A stretch of 64,000 nt of DNA from Hofstenia miamia (GCA_004352715.1 SCFE01000013.1:2104227-2168226); one strand, 5' to 3'; positions 23,859 through 35,766 are shown, numbered from the stretch's first letter. A program made the numbers and translations. The notes: generated from the sequence alone by a model not told the origin.

Positions 23859-23882
23859 GGGGGTTACACCCCTGCAACCCCC
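23859..23882 (+). repeat. Tail hairpin 3 at the repeat end, copy A
   Basis: GGGGGTTACA-CCCC-TGCAACCCCC, a 10-bp stem with one mismatch and a CCCC loop. Related hairpins: 43370-43393, 47408-47431, 55397-55419, 60394-60416. Confidence 0.8.
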
Positions 23883-26800
23883 TACAATATTATTTTTTTG
23901 CAAAGTCAATTTGCTCAATCTATGCTTAATGTTGTTGTCAATTGTGTATTAAATTTTGGTTGTATTGAGACACTCTGAAATTTTTTGTGCTGATTTGCAG
24001 TAGGATATTAACACCAATGTTTTTTGCAAGATAACCATGTTCCTATTGCTTAAAATTTTGGTTTCACAGTCTTCCCCATTTTGATTATTTTCTTTTGCAG
24101 CAGGTTCTTTAATTAAAAGTGTTCAGAAAAAAAATCAATTAGCATAGCTAACATAAAAGAGCATTTTTTTACATTGTATATATTTAAAATTTAGCTAACC
24201 AGTTCCTTTTTAAATTTTTATTGTTTGAATATACAATATCTTGAAATTCATTCTGAAAATTTTTATATCTAAAGTCTGATTAATTTTGGTCATTGCCAAC
24301 ATGTGCTTAGATATTATAGTTTAAATATTGCTTCAAAAGTATATGGTTTTCCATCATTAGTTAAAATTTGTGTTTAATCATATATCATATGCATTTCTTT
24401 TCAATGATTCTGTTCTTTATGTAGAAATAGCTCTATATTATCTACATTATCCATTTTGTATATGTAATGATGCTTTCCTAAATTTAATTGTAGCAAATTC
24501 AAAATAGACTATTAGTATTTTGTTACAAATATGTTTTCAACTTATTCTTAATGAATGATTAATCTCTTTTAAACATTTATATTTTCTTAATTTGCTTAAT
24601 TATATGTTGTTAATATGAAACCACTGCAGCAAATATTGTTTTTTTGTTAATCTAAAAATTATCAATGAGACAATCTTTTGATACAGCTTTAAAACATTTT
24701 TTACTTTTTCATTGTACTATTCAATTTATTTATTTTCAGTCTTAAAATCAAAACAAGTCATCTCAATTACAGAAACTGAATTTTATTTATAATAAATTTT
24801 TGCATTTTCTAAAAGCCTGTAATATCAATATGTGAGAAGTCTTTAAATAATATACTATTTTTTCAAACTTATGAAGTCTGACTGGTTTAGTGTTTCTTTA
24901 TTTGTAAATAAATATTAGTTCTATACTAATTTTAGCAATTACTTAAAAAATTGAAAATTCCTTCTTTATTAATATTTTTGTAATCAATATGGTAATTAAG
25001 GATCATTTACAAATTTTTACATTTAAATGAATATCTAGTAATTTTGTTTTTAGTATTTAAAAATAATTTGTTTCTCAAATGGAAAAGCTTAATGAAATTG
25101 TAGAAATAAAAATTATTTTCACAATTCATTGTCTTTAATACATCACATATTTGTTGAAATTTTGGTTTAAAGAAAAAAAACAAAGCCATTTCATTTGTTT
25201 ATCTATGAAACTTACTCTATGTATATTTTAGTTTTACAATATGGAGAATCCACAATCAAGATATGGTGAATGACTTTAAATGATGCCTTATTAATCTAAA
25301 GTCTATTTTTATTGTTGATTGTAATTAAATTCAGTTAATATGAAAGGAGGATATATTTATATTTATTAAAATTATTGATGTTGCTTGAGAATTTGATTAA
25401 CTTACTTTTGTAAATAGGGTGCAATAACAGCTTAATCCATCTTAAAAAGCCCAATAATAATTAAAATATTAATTTATGTATCAATACATTTAAATGAATA
25501 TACTAATTCAACAATTTCTGTTTGACTTTTTGCACTTAGACAAAATGATTGAAAACACTCAACGCAGAAATTTTCCAATAATGTGCATTTGCAACGAACG
25601 TTTTATTCATTTCCTACAATATATTGTATTAATTTACAGAAATTAAATATATTTTGTAAATATATATCTCAACATTTTTGTTGTTTTAATTCATTTTCGT
25701 TATCAATAAGAGAACTAATAACATTAATTTGCAATTTAGTAATTTCGGAATGCGTAAATCTTCGAAATTTATTGTTCTTTTTTATTAAAATCAAAGTTTT
25801 TTAATGCAGAAATATGATTATTTCAACCAATAAACATCAGAAATAATATAATTTAACGAAAAGATAAACTTTGATTATACTTTGAGTTCGTAAATTTGGT
25901 TTTTAACTAAAGGTCCTTTGTTTTTCAATATCTCTCATGATAAGATTAACATTGATTCTTAATATTTTGTAAGATCCTGTTAAAAATTCTTGAATTATTA
26001 CTCTTTCGTCAATATCCACGATTGACATACATTACAAGGTTTTGAAAATGTTTTTCATAAATACAATTTAACGAATAATTTCAGTTTTAATAAAATATTG
26101 ATGCTAAGCTTTTTTATTGTATGCCATTGTTGATTCAATTAATATACAAGTCCCTTAGTTTAGCATAAATGACAATGAATATATATCAATTAAATGTATA
26201 TTTATTGAAAATTTTGTCCGACTCTTAAGATGTGCCTCTTCCTTTCGTTGTTGTAGTTTAAACAAGAAATTCATTGTTACCCTATTGAAGAAAAATTAAA
26301 CATCGGTCATTGATGACATAGCTTTTAATATTTCTTAGCTATATATTTTTTCTTTTGAATTCTTCAGATATATTTAATTACTGTTTTTAGTGAATCAATT
26401 TTAATTGACATGTAAAAATATTCCCGTTCATCTTGAAATTCACATTATATAGATTATTATGGCATACAGTTTCATCATCGATTTTTGCTTAATGCACAAT
26501 TTTAATTATTTTAGTATTATATTTTTCACTAAGGTCTAACTTTGTAATTGTATTATAATTCATTTTGCATATGGCTTGCCCATATAATACGTTTTACTGA
26601 TTACAATTTCTACATTGATTCACTTCAAATCCTGTCATATGAAGATTTTCTAATAACTAAGTTAATGATTTGTTTACATTTCTCGTCATTGTAAAGGTTT
26701 TTTCAGTTTTTTTAAGAAATCTTTGAAATAAATTTATTGTAAACCACATAATACAAATTAGATTAATATTGCATTCTGAAATATTTTGCAAATAGCTACG

Positions 26801-27431
26801 ATATTTTAAACTAAATGCTACAAATTATAAACGTTTTTTAGAATAAAATTTTTCTATTTGCCAAATTTTTTTCAAATTGCTTCATTTCTATTTGCTGCAA
26901 TTGCAGCTACTTGAATTAGCAAAATAAAGCAACATCAAAACCTATTATCAATTACATATTGTATTTTGTTAACAATATCTTTTGAATGATAGTCAAATAT
27001 GTTTACTAGAAATAAAAATTTAATAAGTTTTGATCATGTAATTTTTTACAATTATTTTTCTGCAATGTTATAAGTATCATTTATCCTTTGTATATATATA
27101 AATATATATATAAATAGCATTTTTTTAAAATTTACATTGAAAATTTCAATTTAAATTTTTTTAGATGATATTCTAACATTAAAAATATAAGTATTAAACT
27201 TATTTTAATGCTTTTTCATACTCAAAGAGTATAAACTAATATTATAGTACTTTCTCAAACAATCTCATTAAACTAAATTAATTCCGAATTTTATTTCAAA
27301 TCATTGCCGTTTTTCTTAATCTTTACATCATTCCAATTCTTGCAATGTGCTCATGTCAACTAAAATATGATGTTATTTTTTAAGTGCTAATTTATTCACA
27401 GCTATAAAACCTTTATTATTAAATTAAGCAA

Positions 27432-27471
27432 TGCAAATACTGTGCAATTTCAGAATTGCACAGTATTTGCA
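27432..27471. repeat. Perfect 18-bp inverted repeat, 4-nt loop
   Basis: Arms TGCAAATACTGTGCAATT (27432-27449) and AATTGCACAGTATTTGCA (27454-27471), loop TCAG. It lies 1.6 kb downstream of the putative Helitron accessory gene, so a Helitron 3' hairpin is possible, though no CTRR end follows it on the minus strand. Confidence 0.8.
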
Positions 27472-27849
27472 GCATCTTTTATTAATGAAACTGTAAGATG
27501 ACTTAGTAATTTTTCCAGTCCTCATGCAATTCTGCTTAAAAATTATGTATTTTTTATTTATTTATAATTTCAAACCTTTCAAGCATTCACATATACTTGT
27601 ATATTTTTTACTACAGCCTTACTATTCAATGCGACTTTTACACCTATACCTATTATTAGAGATACGATTTAAAATACTTTATACATTATAGCATTATTCT
27701 TTGCCATTTTTACGCTTTAGATAATTTTGCTTTCTGATTTTATTATTGAGACATCCTGTACTTGGTCTATTCTTATTCAATTCCTTAGCTCTTCTCAGCA
27801 TTCTTTAGAGCTCATTTAATTCCATATTACAATATTAATATTATATTTT

Positions 27850-28071
27850 TCATTGTTTTTCCCTTTGTGAATAGGACTTTAGTTTATTACAACTTTCAAT
27901 TTTCTTTTTAACGATATCAACTGATGCATTTCGGAATGCTATTACTGTGCGACTTTTGAAGTTACCATCTAGTGTTATATATGAAAATATGCGGGCTCCA
28001 TGTGAAACTGTTTTTTGTTTTTCAAATTTATCTGTACCGGTTGCACAATATCGACCAAAACAAATGGTCAA
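27850..28071 (-). CDS. Unrecognised 73-codon open frame
   Basis: Encodes a basic product (for example VSHGARIFSYITLDGNFKS, SVDIVKKKIESCNKLKS) that looks more protein-like than neighbouring random frames. I recognise no domain, signal peptide or membrane segment. It could be an exon or remnant of the downstream part of the Helitron-linked gene set, or chance. A plus-strand hairpin and AT-rich DNA are its only neighbours. Confidence 0.2.
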   Translation of the reverse strand: MTICFGRYCATGTDKFEKQKTVSHGARIFSYITLDGNFKSRTVIAFRNASVDIVKKKIESCNKLKSYSQREKQ

Positions 28072-29085
28072 TTTTATACTTTTGTAAGATTTGATTATTC
28101 TAATTAATAGAGTAGACTAACTTTGGATACTTATAACTTCATAAGTTATTATAATATCGAAACAGGTTAAATACCTTTCGATGCGCGCTGAATAGCTCTA
28201 CGCTAAACTGATTTTTAATTTTATAATTTTAGTAATTTTCCTTGGTTTTAGATTAATAAAGGTAATTAATAAAAACATTACACTTTAATTGCTCTATGTA
28301 AACAATGATGTTAAATCTTCCATTGTTATCTGAAATAATGTCATTGACCTGTCTAGCAGAAATCAATTTTAACAATGCTGAAGGTAACTGTGAAGTCAAT
28401 TTTGACGTTATGGGCATATTAATATATCATTCTCTTACACAACAATAGCTATATGTGGCAATGCTTTTCGATTTTTAATTTGATTTATACCTTTCCTGTA
28501 AATTGTGATTAATGTATCATTCGAGTTTTACGAACTTAAAGTGCTTTTCAAGGACAATTTATGCAGTGCAGATCTATTTCATAGAAATAGCTGCGCTGGA
28601 ATGCTTAATATATAACAGAGGTCATTACGATTCTCTTAAAGTTAAATTGATTAAAATACTATATAATACATTTAATTGTTTAAAGTATACCTAACATATT
28701 TATAATTTCTAGATACAATACTAATCGAATTTTCTTTGTCTTTAACTGCTTCCACAATTTAAGGAAACAATTTCGAATTTCTATTATATTTCTTTAAATG
28801 ACAATTCAAAACCATTGCTTTTTAAGTATTGATGCTATTGACAAACTTTATGTTAAAATTTTTGCAGTGAATAGTTTCATGTTTAACTATTGTTTTTCAC
28901 GATTTATTAAACATGGTCCCATCACTTTGGCAAGTAGAAATTGTCAAAATTATCACGTATGAAACATTTTACATATTCTCTATAATATTCATTGCTTATT
29001 TTAACCAAATACTGCATATACTATTTTAAAAAATCTTTGTAGGAATTTAAAATTCAAAAACCTATATTTATATACTAAACATTGC

Positions 29086-29295
29086 TTAATGTGAAGGTCC
29101 AGCAATATCAGCTTCTATGAAATCAACTTTGTATTTCTTCAATCCAGAGACATCTTTTGAAAAACTCACTGACACAATATGAAGCTCTTTCGGTTCTGTC
29201 AATTGGCCTTCTTCCCTTATAGCTGGCTTCTGCCACCCAACTATGTTTAATGTTTGACTATTGATTTCCATAGCTTTTTCAAAAAATGTTACAAC
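29086..29295 (-). CDS. Last exon of the putative accessory gene
   Basis: 70 codons including stop, after acceptor ...TTTAG at 29296: VVTFFEKAMEINSQTLNIVG, then KELHIVSVSFSKDVSGLKKY, ending AGPSH and TAA. Joins the preceding exon in phase 0. Confidence 0.5.
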   Translation of the reverse strand, partial: VVTFFEKAMEINSQTLNIVGWQKPAIREEGQLTEPKELHIVSVSFSKDVSGLKKYKVDFIEADIAGPSH

Positions 29296-29511
29296 CTAAA
29301 TTTTGTCAATGTTATGTAACATACATTGCTATATTACATAGTATATAATAAAAAATTTCATTATATCCTTTGCCTTTCCTGTAAGTAAAAGATCTAAACT
29401 TTCATTGTTATATATTCTAATGTTATTTAGTATTTTAATAAGTAATATAATGCAGTTTCATGCAAATCCACGCCTAAATCATAAATTTTTTATAGTATTT
29501 TCATAACACAC

Positions 29512-29760
29512 CTTGTCTTCAAATAAACACGGATCAAATTCTTCATGCAAGATTGGTAGTGATCGAGGTGATTCACATATTATTTTTCGGGTCATTGTTG
29601 ACAGCAGTCTGCAGCGGACATCTGAAATTTTTTTTTGGCTCAATTCTTCTGTTTCTAATTCCACCTTTAATGCCCATGTTGAAAGGCCATTGCTGTTTTC
29701 ATAGAGACACTTCTTTTTTGTATTTCCCTTCCCATCACATAGGAAGCCTGCACACACATC
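29512..29760 (-). CDS. Penultimate exon with Cys-rich motif
   Basis: 83 codons bounded by TTTTTATAG acceptor and AAG/GTGTGT donor. Contains DVCAGFLCDGKGNTKKKCLY and STWALKVELETEELSQKK. The cysteines could bind zinc. No other domain is identifiable by eye. Confidence 0.5.
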
Positions 29761-29899
29761 CTATAAAAACAATCTTTTATTTTTTAAATAGATAATTTAC
29801 CATTACCTCAAATATTGACAACAATAGCTAATAATTTTTTCACTGTATAAAAGTTATATATAAGTATAAATATTTGAATTTTAAGCTTCTATAACCTAC

Positions 29900-30452
29900 T
29901 TTTATTATTGTTGCATGTAAAACTTCAACATTTTTTGCACAAATCTTGAACCAGCTAAAATCAGAATTTTCCGAACTGTATGGAGGGGAAATTGTTGATG
30001 TAAAGTCAATAGCTTCCTCTATTGGTATAAGAGGGTCCTCTACTTCCAATTTGCAATTTTGAGTGCCTCTCAATATTCCATCCATTTTTGGGGTGATTAG
30101 CAAACAAATTGCACCTGGAAAAATGTTTGATGAGTATGTCAAAAGTGTATTTGTGTGACGCTCATCACTGGTATACACAGCAAATACCATGTGAGAATGT
30201 GGATCACCAAATAACATAAATCCATGGGCATTCCCACTGTCTATTGTTTGTCTGCTTATTTTATTTTTTACAAAACCGCGGTTGTATTGAATTGGCTTGT
30301 TGCATCTTGTAGAATGCAGTAATATGCCCTTAATGAAATATCTCCTTTTGGCATTGTTTTCCTCTACACTATTTAACGAACACTCTCTAAAATTCTTTTT
30401 TATATACTCTCTTTGAAATGTTAGAGGCTTGGCAACATTTAAATACCGCATC
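29900..30452 (-). CDS. Large exon of the putative accessory gene
   Basis: Open from an acceptor-like ATTTTAG (near 30453) to the donor AAA/GTAGGT at 29900. Includes FMLFGDPHSHMVFAVYTSDE, NIFPGAICLLITPKMDGILR and FSWFKICAKNVEVLHATIIK. The hydrophobic/beta pattern fits an OB-like fold, but that is only an impression. Confidence 0.5.
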
Positions 30453-30454
30453 AC

Positions 30455-31740
30455 TAAAATGATATGTTTATTAGATTTGAATCATAGATTTGCATTATTA
30501 TTAAAGGAATATTGCATATCTTTTCAGCAATATTTGTAATTACTATATTAACTAACATTGCAATCTCTCTACAGGCGCATCAAATTCAATTCATATTAAT
30601 GGATTATAAATACTAGCACATTACATAATACTAAAATAAAAAATGATTTCTCACTTCAATTTAAAAGAATAGATATTAACTTGACATGTCCTTTGTGTGA
30701 CATGCTACATGAATATTTTCTTTCAAAATATAAGCAATGAATCTCTCAACATTTTTCTTTCATTTACTTTTTAATAAAAAACCCTACTTGAATTTCTTAA
30801 TTTACATTACTAATTAATTACCAAAGCAGTATTAGGAATGCCAATTAGACAAATTAACACAGTAGCAATGCACAGTATCCTGTGCAATGACACATTACTA
30901 ATGAACAATAAGGTTTTTAATTTATTGAAAATGATTTAGCTTTTCATAGAACATGTTAAATTGACCTACTGAACATATTTTACATATGTTATGCCTTATC
31001 ATTTTACAATATCTGTTGTTGTGTACACAATGATCAGCATAGCTTCTTTTGAGCACTTGTCTTGTAAAAACTGAATACCTCAAATTTGGTGAATGATAAA
31101 TAACTGAGAACTTTTGCAAATCTGATCTGATTGCAATATCTAAATTTTAATGTTATATTTGCAATATATTTGTTTCTTACCTATAATATTGCAGCTGAAT
31201 GTTCTACAACAAATTAGAGCTTGATTTATGAACTCATAGGGGTAATAAATTTGGATATAGCAAACCAAAATGCACTTTTTATTGAACATTAAGTTGAATG
31301 GAAATCTAAACATTGTTGAGTTAATGAGTGTTGTTAGATTTAAAATTTGGGTTTTCCATATAATTTAGACTACTTAATATAGTTTACCTAATCCATTTCC
31401 TATCATTTTACAACATAAGTAGCTGTTGTATTGTACACTTGTACAGCATAGCATTCTGTTGAACAATTGTCTTAAACTAGCAGTGAAATGCTTAAAATTA
31501 AAGAATGTAATATAAAGCAAATTATTAATTTATATGCATGAAATTTCTTCTATGTTACATGAAATACATACATTTAAATGTAACTATCAAAATGCCACAC
31601 ATCTATTTGCCACCTTCATCCACGTTAAGTGTCCTTATCAGCAAATTTTTGAAACACTTGAATCTTTGTAAAAATAACTTAATGCTATTTAATAACAAGA
31701 ATTGTAGCAGCTAGTGTTCTAATGTTGCAATGCTTTGCAG
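30455..31740. other. AT-rich interval with an internal direct repeat
   Basis: Segments near 30960-31090 and 31375-31490 resemble each other (both contain tatcattttacaa..., gtacac, cagcatag, cttgtctt). Parts may be introns of the disrupted gene. I see no other gene. Confidence 0.5.
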
Positions 31741-32711
31741 CATTTTTACACCTTCAAATTAGGTATTCTCCTGGACTCATTTTCAATATTTCTATGGACT
31801 GTTTCTGCATCCATATTTTCATTTTCAAAAGTTAGTACAAAATCTTCAAATTAATATTCTTCTTCAATAGAAAAATATCCTGTAACACATCTATTTCTAA
31901 ACATATATTTAGTGTAATTTATTGTAAATTATTTTGTAGTTTACATTGTAATATATCGAATTAAATATTTATAAAATTTGTTTACACTAAGTAAAATTTC
32001 TAATTCAGCTTACCTTTTTTGAAAATTTTCATTGATAATGTCTTCAAAATTACGAGTTGTATCTGCATTTATGCTGCCACCATATAAATAGATTAAACCG
32101 CCAGAGTTCCACTGTTTAAAAACCAGCAAGAACTAACTTTAAAAATGTTTCAGTGCGAGAAAACTCGAGATAATCATGAAAGCCATCCCTTGTGCAAAAG
32201 TGATTGGATTTTGCGTTACCTCTAAATGTTGTTATAATGACGTAGCAATTTTTTTATTTATACCTCATAATAATCCATTGAAAATATAAAAAATTTATTT
32301 TTCACAACCACACAAAAACAGCGCCAATATGAAAAAACAAAAGTATTTCTTGTGTCATTCCATATTTCTTCTTGAAGTCTAAATATAATATTTTTTTCAA
32401 ATATTAATGAATCTATGTTGTCATTTATTTTTTTAATATAATTAGAAATTTTTTATTTGAATCTTAAGAATAGTTCTAGATTTTTAGTAGTGTATTTGAT
32501 ATATGTGAATTATTAAGCATTCTTTTGGTATTTAATAGTAGTTTTTCAATGTCTTACTACGTTTTTATAAAATCATTTTAACATTTATTTTTATTTTAAT
32601 ATTTTATATTGAACATTATTTTTGCACTTAGCAATAGTTTTCATAATTTATTCTGCATTTTTTTGCGAGCATATTAGAAATTGGTTTTACCTTTTAAAAT
32701 AAATGAAGTTT

Positions 32712-33287
32712 TTATTGTCGATTGTTAAATCCGCAGCACTTGAAAACAGCTAAGGATGTGTTACATGCATTAACTATGATTTCATGTATTTGTTCGGGGT
32801 TTTCATTACCAGTAAGCTTGCTAAGAATTCCATCTTCAAATTGCTGCCCTTCATCCATACCTTCAAAGCCAACCACAAATGTAAAAAGAGCATATGGCGC
32901 ATTTCCATCAGTTGTACCTGAATTAAGAGATTTTAGAAATTCTTTTATGGATGTTGTCAATGTGCATATATATTCACTTTGATTTTTTACTGATTGAAAA
33001 TATGCAAAACTTGTTCCAGGTGTTTCAGGGATATCAATGTGAAATGGTTGATACACTCCAGCTGTGTAGTCCATGCAGATGTTGATGTCTTGATTTTCAG
33101 CAAATTTGATAAATTTAGCAATTTCGAGTGTATTTTCCGATTTTGTGAGTAGTGCTTTTCGTAGTGTCATGATTGTATCCCTCTTGTTTCCAATGAAAAA
33201 TATGCTTCCTAAATGACGTACCCTGCTTAAAATTACATAGACCTGTTCTGCACTCCACAATCTGTAATTTTTGTCGACCATTGATAC
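32712..33287 (-). CDS. Helitron helicase exon 4, PIF1 C-terminal motif (copy 2)
   Basis: 192 codons including stop, after a 39-nt intron (33326-33288, GTAAGA...TTTTAG). Begins VSMVDKNYRLWSAEQVYVIL and SRVRHLGSIFFIG, the PIF1 motif VI (Q-V-Y-V-x-L-S-R-V-R) that contacts ATP. The remainder is a C-terminal tail without a recognised endonuclease or other added domain, ending FKCCGFNNRQ. Confidence 0.85.
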   Translation of the reverse strand, partial: VSMVDKNYRLWSAEQVYVILSRVRHLGSIFFIGNKRDTIMTLRKALLTKSENTLEIAKFIKFAENQDINICMDYTAGVYQPFHIDIPETPGTSFAYFQSVKNQSEYICTLTTSIKEFLKSLNSGTTDGNAPYALFTFVVGFEGMDEGQQFEDGILSKLTGNENPEQIHEIIVNACNTSLAVFKCCGFNNRQ

Positions 33288-33326
33288 CTAAAATATATTT
33301 AGTTTAAGCTATTAACAAAGTCTTAC

Positions 33327-34475
33327 TTTTGTTGCAATTGCTGGCAAAGTTTCACCCATTGATTTATGAATTGTAGTTGCAACGAAATTGCGAAGTGGAT
33401 ACTGACATCGTCTATAGTAATATGGACCTTGCTTGTTTGCATGTCCCTTTAAAAATGGTACACTTATTAATTTATAACCTTGCGTTACATATTCTGCATC
33501 TGTCAAATTTGAATGACATTCTTTCCCAAAAGGAGGCAACCACACTTTAATTGATGAATGTAAATCGACTGGAGTACTCTTCACTACGCACACTTGGCCT
33601 TGGTAATACTTTGGTGAGACACTACATGCTGTAAAGCGGCAAACAGCTCCCCTGTAACAAAGTAATTTTTCAGGTTCTCTTACTAATTTATTTAGCAATA
33701 CACTTTTGCTAAGTGGCATCCATATAGACCCTGTTCTATATTCATCTTCAGCAAGTAGCAATTTATGTTCCATTTCGGATGTTTGTATGAAATGTAAATT
33801 CCTTTGAAATTCTTCTAGTTCAGCTGCTCTTGTGCTGAAAACCCTTAATGCATCATCTGGCACATCAATGAATGCGTCGACAAATTTGCATTTTCTGCTT
33901 ATGATGTCTATTGCAATTTCAGTTTCTAACTCACTAAGAGGCCTTTTATATAAAATTGTTAAGAGATTTTGCCCTTCAGCATGCTCCATTCGTATGAGCT
34001 GATTTAGAAAGTAGAACTTACTTAATGCAGTAAATGTTAAATTTATCCATATGCATCTTCCAGTAGGTGGCGGAAGCTGAAGACAATCACCATTTGCTAT
34101 TACAAGGACACCGCCAAATGGAACAGTCGAATCCCTTAAAATGCGAAAAATAGAGTCAATGACATGCCATATCTCTATGCATATCATGCCAATTTCTTCA
34201 AAACAAATTACATCAAGAGCTTTTATCAGTGAAAGTCGTTCAATGTCTTTTTCTAACCGTTTGATTGCTTTGCCTGTTATGCCATCAATGTTTATAGGCT
34301 CATTATTTGGAAGGATTGGTATTCTAAAAAGATTACTAATATATATACCTCCTTTGCGAATTGCTTGTTCACTTGATAAAGATGTTACTATAACATTTGC
34401 TCCATTTGATATAGCGAAAAGCAGCAAAGCACTTGTTATGTGGCTTTTCCCGACACCAGGAGGACCAACTATTAT
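33327..34475 (-). CDS. Helitron PIF1-type helicase exon 3 (copy 2)
   Basis: 383 codons. Walker A IIVGPPGVGKSH at exon residues 1-12, Walker B DVICFEEIGMI around 88-98 (EE in place of DE), motif III GDCLQLPPPTG around 129-139, and near the end the motif V-like NFVATTIHKSMGETLPAIAT. These are the signatures of superfamily 1 PIF1/RecD-like helicases fused to Helitron Rep. The exon is flanked by in-phase introns, so the protein continues uninterrupted. No inactivating change is visible. Confidence 0.9.
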
Positions 34476-34517
34476 CTAAATTAAGGTTGAATAATACATA
34501 TATAAAGAATTGTATAC

Positions 34518-35724
34518 CTGAAATGGAGTAAAATTTTGAGTACCAGAGAAGCATTGTAACATTGCAGCTTTGATTGAATTGAATACATTTCTTTGTTGTG
34601 CATATGATTCTTCGGTTTGATTATCTGCACGTGCGATGGATGGTTGCCACGGGAGTGGTTCACAAAATGTTGCATTGACAAGACATGCTTGATTTGGCGT
34701 ATATCTTCCATAACTAAGTATTGACGCATTTACTACATTCGCTAAAAAAGCTTTTCACTGCCTCATTTGTTTCCATTTGTATTGTGTGATGGAATACAGA
34801 TGGGCAGCCCAGAAAATTCATAGTTTGATTACATACAATACCTTCAATTATAGTCCACGCCTCAATAAGGTATTTATCCTCAGTTCTGAGACCTCCAGGA
34901 TGATGCACTAAATCATTTATGTAATATTTTTTTAATATTGCAAGAGCGTCATTTCTTGATTGATTCCTGCTAATGACCTTTGCTTTCCTCAATGCTTCAA
35001 ATATACTACCAGTTTCAAATAAATCCAATTCTGTTTGAAATCTTCCCTGTGTCAGTAAAATATGATATAAAAATTTCAATGGATTACTTGGTTTTATAAA
35101 TGTGAATACAATGGTTTTTAATGGTTTGTCACTAGTAGTTATATAATTTCCAGATCTATTAGCAACAGTTAACATAAACCTATTAATGGCATTGACATAT
35201 TCATCATTAGTTTCAGTCTGTGAAATGTAATTTTCACAGAAACGTATTGCATTTCTAATTGCACTTGGTAAAAGTCTAACCACATAGCAAAAGCCATCTA
35301 TCCAGTGTTGATCATTGAAGAGCTGCACACGTTCCTCCCTTACAAACCATGAAAAATAATTTTCAACTTTATCAATAAATAATAATTCTCTGGGGCGACA
35401 ACTAAATATTGTTATCATATCTGGAGTTACTGGACTGTTGGTAGCATTTTCTATTGTTTCCATTTGAAAATCAGTAAATTGCATAGCAGGTGGTAGTAGA
35501 AAATTCATTGTTCTAGAAATAGCTTGACAAGATTTTTGGGACAATCCAATTCTAAATTCTTTCGGCAAAGTTTGTACAAACAAGAACTCAAAAGATGTTC
35601 GTATAAATTTGTTACCTAACAAGTAAAAATATATTTCTGGCGTTGAAATCAGGCGGCCATCTTGTCGATATTCCTTTCGTTTTTCTTTAGCTTCACGCCG
35701 AAGTCTTATTTGAACAGCAGGCAA
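34518..35724 (-). CDS. Helitron linker exon 2 (copy 2), apparent 1-nt frameshift
   Basis: Joins Rep (exon 1) to helicase (exon 3), in phase at both ends. The first frame is open from 35724 to TAG at 34714 and encodes STPEIYFYLLGNKFIRTSFE, then ADNQTEE... in the offset frame. The length, 1207 nt, is one more than a multiple of three; the frames switch after a run of six T (34744-34749). Either a one-base insertion or a third intron (GTATTG at about 34845 to TTTTTTAG at about 34746, about 100 nt) could explain it; the putative intron looks coding, which favours the indel. Identical in copy 1. Confidence 0.8.
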
Positions 35725-35766
35725 CTAAATACAGTCTAATTATATAATATATTTATTAATTATTAC
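35725..35766 (-). other. 42-nt intron in Helitron (copy 2)
   Basis: GTAATAATTA...CTGTATTTAG, AT-rich, phase 0, with in-frame stop, so splicing is needed to fuse Rep to helicase. Equivalent intron in copy 1: 16279-16238. Confidence 0.75.

Larger units (their letters stand above)
22250..23882 (+). repeat. Hairpin-tail repeat, copy A
   Basis: Member of the AT-rich non-coding repeat family of the right half. Conserved blocks in order: gataggaagaagatcaat, aagcccatgaatagctct, aacaatgcatgctttgga, cctaaaattttgggctttt, agctgggaattttggaatca, cgtttcctcgcttacacat, then the GC-rich tail (tttggggggtacaaaattg..., hairpins at 23783-23812 and 23859-23882). Past the last hairpin the sequence has no similarity to what follows other copies, so the hairpin marks one end. 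The short open frames in it recur only because the DNA recurs. Confidence 0.8.
23883..29085. other. AT-rich region without recognised genes
   Basis: About 5.2 kb of AT-rich single-copy-looking sequence. Apart from the perfect hairpin at 27432-27471, a TA-rich microsatellite near 27090-27115 and a 73-codon minus frame at 28071-27850, I see nothing assignable. Confidence 0.6.
29086..32221 (-). pseudogene. Disrupted multi-exon gene, possible Helitron accessory (ssDNA-binding/RPA-like)
   Basis: Minus strand, downstream of the helicase. Probable exons: 32221-32014 (FCTRDGFHDYLEFSRTE..., then NSGGLIYLYGGSINADTTRN), 31879-31752 (FEDFVLTFENENMDAETVHR), perhaps about 31680-31620, then 30452-29900, 29760-29512 and 29295-29086. 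The last three join cleanly in phase with GT..AG borders (GTAGGT...TATAG; GTGTGT...TTTAG) and give IIK-DVCAGFLCDGKG and FEDK-VVTFFEKAMEI. DVCAGFLCDG...KKCLYE looks like a zinc-binding insert, and from memory similar C-x(4)-C-D motifs occur in RPA-like proteins carried by some Helitrons; that is an inference. The 5' exons need single-base indels (T5 run at 32116, A6 run at 32015) and have an internal TAA, so this copy is broken or contains sequence errors. Confidence 0.5.

Noticed and set aside
23855-23864. ggttcggggg in the repeat tail as a tRNA B box
   Set aside because: Only the first six bases fit the B-box consensus and no A box or cloverleaf is present.
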